Positions 4,751 to 8,794 of a DNA stretch of 8,794 nt are shown piece after piece. The position numbers were made by a program, and so were the translations under genes. Position 1 is the first letter of the stretch. Each line of letters starts with the position of its first letter. The DNA is from Oscillospiraceae bacterium (GTDB lineage Bacteria; Bacillota; Clostridia; Saccharofermentanales; Saccharofermentanaceae), in assembly GCA_902782985.1 (NCBI GenBank), contig CACZPC010000039.1:1-8794 (forward strand), written 5' to 3'. Under the pieces are notes generated by a model. It was not told the DNA's origin, ran no database searches, and was given only the letters and a program-made list of their open reading frames with translations.

Positions 4751-5812
4751 ATGTATCTGTACTGTTTTGCGCGTTCCGAGAGAGCTAAGACCATCGGAGG
4801 TCATCTTCTTCAGAAGGCAGAAGGCGAGTGGATCACCGATTGCGAGAATTCGGTCAACTGGCTTTCGAGCAGCAGCGAAAGGGCTGACGGCGCACTTGTA
4901 CTGATCCTTCCCTCGGAAGCGGCGGTCAAGCTCCTCATAGAGAGGATCTACCCCACGGACCTTAAGTTCCCCGTTATCCAGATAACTCCCGACGGTAAAT
5001 ATGCAGGCGTCTTGAGATCCGTAGGCTATAACTCCTATGAGATCCTCGGAAGGATCTGCTCCATCATCGGTTGCAAGCCCTTATCTTCACCTGATGACAG
5101 AGCCGATTTTGCTCCTGATCTTAAGAAGACCGTGGCCGATTACAAGATGACTGCTCTTGATCCCGAGCTTCTCGAACAGATCGCAGCGGATATCAAGAAA
5201 GGTGCTTCGGTACAGGTGTACAGTGATCTGCCGCTTCATATGGCGGAGCCCGTACTGGATACGATGAGCTACGCTCCTTTCATATTCAGGAGTAATCAGA
5301 AGAGAGAGCTGAGGCAGGCTTTCGTAAGTTCCTGCGAGTCGGATGACCCGTCGATCTTCATTACGTGTTCGACCCTTCCGGAGGTCGATTCATACGGTAA
5401 ATGTCTGGTGCTTATTCCGAGGACCGTTGTCCTGGGCCTGGAGATAGCTTCCAGGGCAGATGCGGATTTCGCACTGGAGACAGTCAGAAATACTCTTATC
5501 AACCACGAGATAGATACACGTTCCGTTTCTACTATAGCGGTATCGGATATTGCCCGTGATTCCGAGGCCGTAGGCAGGATCGCCGAATCACTCGGGTGTT
5601 TTGTCACTTCATTTGACAGCAGACTTATAAAAGCCGTCAAAGTCCCGCTTAACCCTACATATTCAGGAGCCAGGATGACGGCAGATCTTTGTACGGCTGC
5701 AGCTTCCCTGGCATCGGATAACGGAAGGATGCTCATAAGGAGGGCGGGAAGCAGGAATTCCATAATCCTCACCGCGATGATGAAGAGAGGCAATATCGTA
5801 CTTACCGAATAA
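4751..5812 (+). CDS. CbiG-like protein with eroded cobalt-precorrin-5A hydrolase motifs
   Basis: A 353-aa predicted cytoplasmic protein whose three-part layout follows CbiG, the enzyme that opens the lactone ring of cobalt-precorrin-5A in anaerobic cobalamin synthesis. The N-terminal part (1-110) shows a Rossmann-like ADGALVLILPSEAAVKLLIE (45-64) followed by PVIQITPDGKYAGVLRS (74-90), matching in position the CbiG stretch that ends in SGHxGGAN. Residues about 130-215 are a variable middle. The C-terminal part (218-353) aligns in pattern with the CbiG_C/CobE domain: LVLIPRTVVLG (219-229), TRSVSTIAVSDIARDSEAVG (256-275), SLGCFVTSFDSRLIKAV (280-296) and a final NGRMLIRR/ILTAMM. The key signatures are altered: SGHxGGAN reads RSVGYNSYE and GIGCRRG reads LIPRTVV. 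It may be a divergent or non-catalytic member. No other corrin gene is nearby. The fold assignment is moderately sure; enzyme activity is doubtful. Confidence 0.6.
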   Translation: MYLYCFARSERAKTIGGHLLQKAEGEWITDCENSVNWLSSSSERADGALVLILPSEAAVKLLIERIYPTDLKFPVIQITPDGKYAGVLRSVGYNSYEILGRICSIIGCKPLSSPDDRADFAPDLKKTVADYKMTALDPELLEQIAADIKKGASVQVYSDLPLHMAEPVLDTMSYAPFIFRSNQKRELRQAFVSSCESDDPSIFITCSTLPEVDSYGKCLVLIPRTVVLGLEIASRADADFALETVRNTLINHEIDTRSVSTIAVSDIARDSEAVGRIAESLGCFVTSFDSRLIKAVKVPLNPTYSGARMTADLCTAAASLASDNGRMLIRRAGSRNSIILTAMMKRGNIVLTE

Positions 5813-5882
5813 TCTGCAACGTTTGCCTGATACCGCTCGTCACTCTTAGTGAAAGCCGTGACCCGGTTTAAGCGATAAAAGA

Positions 5883-5890
5883 GAAGAGGA
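5883..5890 (+). promoter_or_regulatory. Ribosome binding site that supports a TTG start at 5898
   Basis: GAAGAGGA lies 7 nt before TTG 5898. The first in-frame ATG (5931) has no Shine-Dalgarno, and starting there would remove the positively charged front of the signal peptide. The 85-nt gap after the CbiG-like gene also holds a small hairpin (TCACT-CTT-AGTGA, 5840-5852) without a U-tract, and no clear promoter. Confidence 0.65.
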
Positions 5891-5897
5891 CAACTGA

Positions 5898-8207
5898 TTG
5901 AAAGGCAAGATCATCGGGAACGTCAGAAAAATGATGTCGAACGTCACCGCCGTATTGTTAACGGGTGCCGTGGGAATATCGTCTGTCTTTTTTACCGCAT
6001 CATGTTCGGGGACGGGCAAAAACGCTTCGGAGAATGAACAGCTGTGGAGTCATGTAAAGGTCGATAATTCGATAACGACATCCTTTCATTCGCTGAGAGA
6101 AAACTCTTATACAGGTATAGATTCCAACGGCAATATCCTCGTCTCGGGGATGCTTCAGAGATCCGTATCCGTCATCGATTCCGAAGACGGCTCTCTTAAG
6201 GGAAGCATAACGGTCGACACTTACGAGCCCTCCAATACGGTCAACGGGTGGCTGGACTCTTTTGCCTATGTCGTAAACGGCAGAGCGTATCTTGAGATCA
6301 ACGAGATCCCCGACGAATATCAATCCGGTGCGGAGAGGATCAGCAGCTCCTATTATTCGCTTGATACCGAGGATATGTCGGTCATAGGAAGACAGATGCT
6401 TTTCGATGATCCCGGAATGGTCACCGTAGGTTGCTGGACTACTGCGGCGGGGACATGTCTTATCGAGACGGACGACCCATGGCTTGTACTGGATGATTAT
6501 CGCCGCGGTCCGTGTGTCTACTGTTTTAAAGATGATTATGATCCGATCGGGATAACTCTGGAGGACTATCTGGACGATCTCGTTATGGATGTAAGGTTTG
6601 TCGTATCGCTTGATCCGGATGTCCTTATCGTCTCTTGTCTGATGCTTAACAGTGATATCAGGACTTTGAGGATAGGCCTTTCGCAGGATGATATATCAGT
6701 AAGTGAGGAAGGAGTACCTTCTTATCTAAAGGGGCAGGTAACGGCATATAACGGTGATGACGGCCTTTATGTCTGCGATATGCGCGGTGCATATACCGTT
6801 GCTTCAAGTGAGTCTGACACGGATGCGCCTTCCTTCGAAAAGCTGATCGACTGGTCCAGATGCGATCAGGACATATCGACTATGGCTTCCATGATTCCCT
6901 ACGGTATCAGCGAGGAGGGAGAGATAAGATTACTCGGCATCCCTCCGCAAAGTCTGCAGGATGAGACATGTAAGATCATTACCGCTACGGCTGTAAGATG
7001 CGGATTCCCCTATGGCGAAAGGCAGGAGATAACCGTCGGCTGTCTCGAATATATCCCGGATGTCATCGCACAGAATATCGCCGCATTTAATGAATCCGAC
7101 GATGAGATGTATCTTCGGGCGGTCCTTATATCTCCGGACGGCCTCGAGCCGACAGTGGACATATCGCAGGATGATGATCCCTTCGATCTGAGCTATGAGC
7201 AGAAGGAGGCCATGAAGATGCATGCATATGAGGATTATCTCAGGGGCAATGATGTCCCGGATATAGTCATAACTGACGGAATGTATGCACAGCTTCAGGA
7301 TCCCGAGATCTTTACAGACCTTAAGAGTTATATGGATCAGGGGATCGGAGGATATAACCGTGATGATTATATGGATAATGTTTTCGAATTGTCTCAGGTA
7401 GGCAACTCCGTATATACGCTTCCGATCTATTACTATGTTTACGGCCTGGTAGAGATATCGATGATAGATTTTACGAGCGTTAACATGCGCAGGCCTCAGA
7501 TCACTTCCATCGATTTTGACGAATATGAGCTCAAGAAAAATGAAGAGTGGGGAGGTATCGATCCGTTGTCTGATTTCATGGGCAGAGAGAGGTGTTTTGA
7601 CGAGATGCTCTGCACTCAATATACGGATTTTGTCGATCTGGAGACGGATACAGCGGATTTCGAGGGCGAAAGCTTTGTCATGATACTCGATTACGCGGCT
7701 TCGCTCGAAAGCAATGATGATAATATCTACTATTACGATTACACTCAGGGAAACGATATCTATGTGGAATATGCTTCGCTTTGCTATTCGACAGATATAT
7801 CAATGTATTCATTATATATCGATTCCTGTACATGGATGGGCCTGCCGACAGCGGACGGGAATACACCTTCGATCGGAGCGGCACTTACATGCGGAATAAC
7901 GAATCAGAGCGATAATAAGGACGAAGCATGGGGCGTGCTCATGTATCTGATATCAGAAGATGCCCAGAAATGCGGAAAAGATTACTTCGGTCTTCCGGTC
8001 AATATTGAAGTGGCACGCTCTGATTTCACTGTTCCCAATTATGCATTTGACTTTGTTGAGGAACTTACCGACAGTGCGACGAGGATGTATTACTTTGACT
8101 GTGATATGATCGCGATAAGCACCGAGACCGTAAATGCATATGCCGACGGAGACATGGATTCCGAGGCTGCGGGGGACTGTCTTGGGGCTCATGTATTGTT
8201 ATCTTAA
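5898..8207 (+). CDS. Lipoprotein with a propeller-like N-terminal half and a family-1 solute-binding C-terminal half
   Basis: A 769-aa protein anchored outside the membrane through a lipid-modified Cys. Signal peptide: charged KGKIIGNVRK, a hydrophobic core at about 15-32 and lipobox TASC with Cys36. Residues about 45-370 contain repeated short strands of the form G-x-x-Y/V-x-V separated by acidic turns (GIDSNGNILVSG at 73-84, FAYVVNGRAYLEI at 122-134, AYNGDDGLYVCDM at 283-295), suggesting six or so propeller blades. Residues about 376-769 follow ABC-transporter family-1 solute-binding proteins: a first strand with IAAFNESDD (394-402), VPDIVITDG (453-461), FTDLKSYMD (472-480), the late DEAWGVLMYLISEDAQ (675-690), GLPVN (698-702) and a closing amphipathic segment like the normal family C-terminus. 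The length is roughly twice that of a usual binding protein. The start codon is TTG. A related lipoprotein follows. The lipoprotein and binding-protein parts are well supported; the propeller is inferred and the ligand unknown. Confidence 0.78.
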   Translation: MKGKIIGNVRKMMSNVTAVLLTGAVGISSVFFTASCSGTGKNASENEQLWSHVKVDNSITTSFHSLRENSYTGIDSNGNILVSGMLQRSVSVIDSEDGSLKGSITVDTYEPSNTVNGWLDSFAYVVNGRAYLEINEIPDEYQSGAERISSSYYSLDTEDMSVIGRQMLFDDPGMVTVGCWTTAAGTCLIETDDPWLVLDDYRRGPCVYCFKDDYDPIGITLEDYLDDLVMDVRFVVSLDPDVLIVSCLMLNSDIRTLRIGLSQDDISVSEEGVPSYLKGQVTAYNGDDGLYVCDMRGAYTVASSESDTDAPSFEKLIDWSRCDQDISTMASMIPYGISEEGEIRLLGIPPQSLQDETCKIITATAVRCGFPYGERQEITVGCLEYIPDVIAQNIAAFNESDDEMYLRAVLISPDGLEPTVDISQDDDPFDLSYEQKEAMKMHAYEDYLRGNDVPDIVITDGMYAQLQDPEIFTDLKSYMDQGIGGYNRDDYMDNVFELSQVGNSVYTLPIYYYVYGLVEISMIDFTSVNMRRPQITSIDFDEYELKKNEEWGGIDPLSDFMGRERCFDEMLCTQYTDFVDLETDTADFEGESFVMILDYAASLESNDDNIYYYDYTQGNDIYVEYASLCYSTDISMYSLYIDSCTWMGLPTADGNTPSIGAALTCGITNQSDNKDEAWGVLMYLISEDAQKCGKDYFGLPVNIEVARSDFTVPNYAFDFVEELTDSATRMYYFDCDMIAISTETVNAYADGDMDSEAAGDCLGAHVLLS

Positions 8208-8262
8208 TCATTTTTTAATCTTTTCTTACATAAGTGTTAGAACTGTAGAGCAGGATTTAGCA

Positions 8263-8268
8263 TATAAT
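8263..8268 (+). promoter_or_regulatory. Predicted -10 element upstream of the second lipoprotein gene
   Basis: A perfect TATAAT in the 118-nt gap between the two lipoprotein genes, with no good -35 at 16-18 nt (the nearest candidate, TTAGAA at 8237-8242, gives a 20-nt spacer). Transcription would start near 8275, about 50 nt before the ATG. The gap opens with a T-rich stretch after the first lipoprotein's stop, but I see no hairpin there. Confidence 0.4.
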
Positions 8269-8325
8269 TGTATTGTCGATTTATATGTAGATCATAAATA
8301 ATGAAACAGAATAAGGAGATTTGCT

Positions 8326-8794
8326 ATGAAACAAGCAAGAAAGATCGCTGCCTGTACTATGGCCGCAACAATGCTCGTCTCGTCTGTTATGGCATCCGGC
8401 TGTAGCAAGAAGCCCAAGGGCAGCAACGAGAAGATAGCGGATGATGCACCCTGGTATGAGCTTGAGACGGTAATGCTCGGTGAGCAGTACAAGGACGATG
8501 ATTCTATAGAATATGTCTATACGAATTTTATCGGTCAGTTTGATGACAGGCTCGTATACTACACCAGCGGCAGTTACAAGATGCCTGATGATGTTGATAT
8601 GAGTACGGTCAACTTTTCGGATTACAATATTGATAATGTCGATCTGTATGATGCTGACGGAAACCTTATTAAGTCCATCGATATTCGTTCAGTCATCGAC
8701 GAGTCCGGTCTGTATGCATATGATCCGGAAGCCGGCGACGCCGATGCTTCGGCATCTGATGAAGCTTCCGCGGAAGATACTGAGGACGCTGCTG
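8326..8794 (+). CDS. Second lipoprotein, N-terminal part only, cut by the window edge
   Basis: 156 codons are visible and the frame is still open at the end. AAGGAG (8313-8318) lies 7 nt before ATG 8326, a strong start. The signal peptide is KQARK, a hydrophobic core and lipobox ASGC with Cys26. The mature part opens with PWYELETVMLGEQYKDDDSI (46-65), followed by strand-turn units such as FIGQFDDRLVYYTSG and DLYDADGNLIKSIDI (106-120 in the latter case). This resembles the start of the preceding lipoprotein (LWSHVKVDNS, then GIDSNGNILVSG), so the two are probably paralogues with the same propeller-type N-terminus. Residues about 130-156 are an Ala/Asp/Glu/Ser-rich acidic run, likely a flexible loop or linker. 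Whether a solute-binding domain follows cannot be seen. The lipoprotein call is firm; the rest is inference. Confidence 0.8.
   Translation, partial: MKQARKIAACTMAATMLVSSVMASGCSKKPKGSNEKIADDAPWYELETVMLGEQYKDDDSIEYVYTNFIGQFDDRLVYYTSGSYKMPDDVDMSTVNFSDYNIDNVDLYDADGNLIKSIDIRSVIDESGLYAYDPEAGDADASASDEASAEDTEDAA

Noticed and set aside
5813..5897. Possible riboswitch in the gap before the TTG-start lipoprotein
   Set aside because: Only two short, mutually exclusive stems (5840-5852 and 5839-5862) are present and no known aptamer core is recognisable.
6930..7619. 229-aa minus-strand frame opposite the solute-binding lipoprotein
   Set aside because: It is antisense to a well-supported coding region and has no ribosome binding site or known motif.
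8301..8402. Alternative ATG at 8301 with a short frame of about 34 codons
   Set aside because: It is out of frame with the lipoprotein, has no ribosome binding site and stops at a TAG within the signal-peptide region.

Overview
The window looks like chromosomal DNA of a Gram-positive anaerobe of the class Clostridia (Bacillota). GC content is moderate, Shine-Dalgarno sites are strong, intergenic DNA is AT-rich, and there are two lipobox-type lipoproteins and a TMEM198-like membrane protein. No genus can be named from the sequence. I see no rRNA, tRNA, CRISPR array, insertion sequence or phage gene.

Layout. (1) Positions 1-999, minus strand: the first codons of a gene cut by the window edge, preceded by a CobW/COG0523-type GTPase whose C-terminus carries a YcgQ/DUF1980-like domain with a Cys-Cys motif. 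(2) Positions 1000-1135: a divergent control region with an exact match to the PerR-type Fur-family operator (TTATAATNATTATAA), placed over the -10 of the GTPase promoter. (3) Positions 1136-3371, plus strand: a tight three-gene operon of a PAP2 phosphatase, a DusB-type tRNA-dihydrouridine synthase and a seven-helix TMEM198-like membrane protein, joined by 4-nt and 10-nt overlaps. (4) Positions 3372-3688: a gene-free stretch with several hairpins, one probably terminating the operon. (5) Positions 3689-4645, minus strand: a D-2-hydroxyacid dehydrogenase. (6) Positions 4751-5812, plus strand, divergent: a CbiG-like protein (the cobalamin-pathway cobalt-precorrin-5A hydrolase family) whose signature motifs are eroded. 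(7) Positions 5898-8794: two tandem lipoproteins. The first is complete (769 aa, TTG start) and joins a propeller-like N-terminal half to a family-1 solute-binding-protein half. The second runs off the window and starts in a similar way.

How the genes fit together. The best-supported functional unit is the GTPase, its partial downstream neighbour and the Fur-family box, which together suggest a metal- or peroxide-responsive metallochaperone locus. The PAP2-Dus-membrane operon is housekeeping in character and appears to use a leaderless first gene and translational coupling. The lipoproteins probably sense or bind extracellular ligands, but no ABC permease or ATPase gene is present here. The points most worth checking are the exact PerR-type box, the GTPase fusion, the degenerate lone CbiG-like gene and the propeller/solute-binding fusion.
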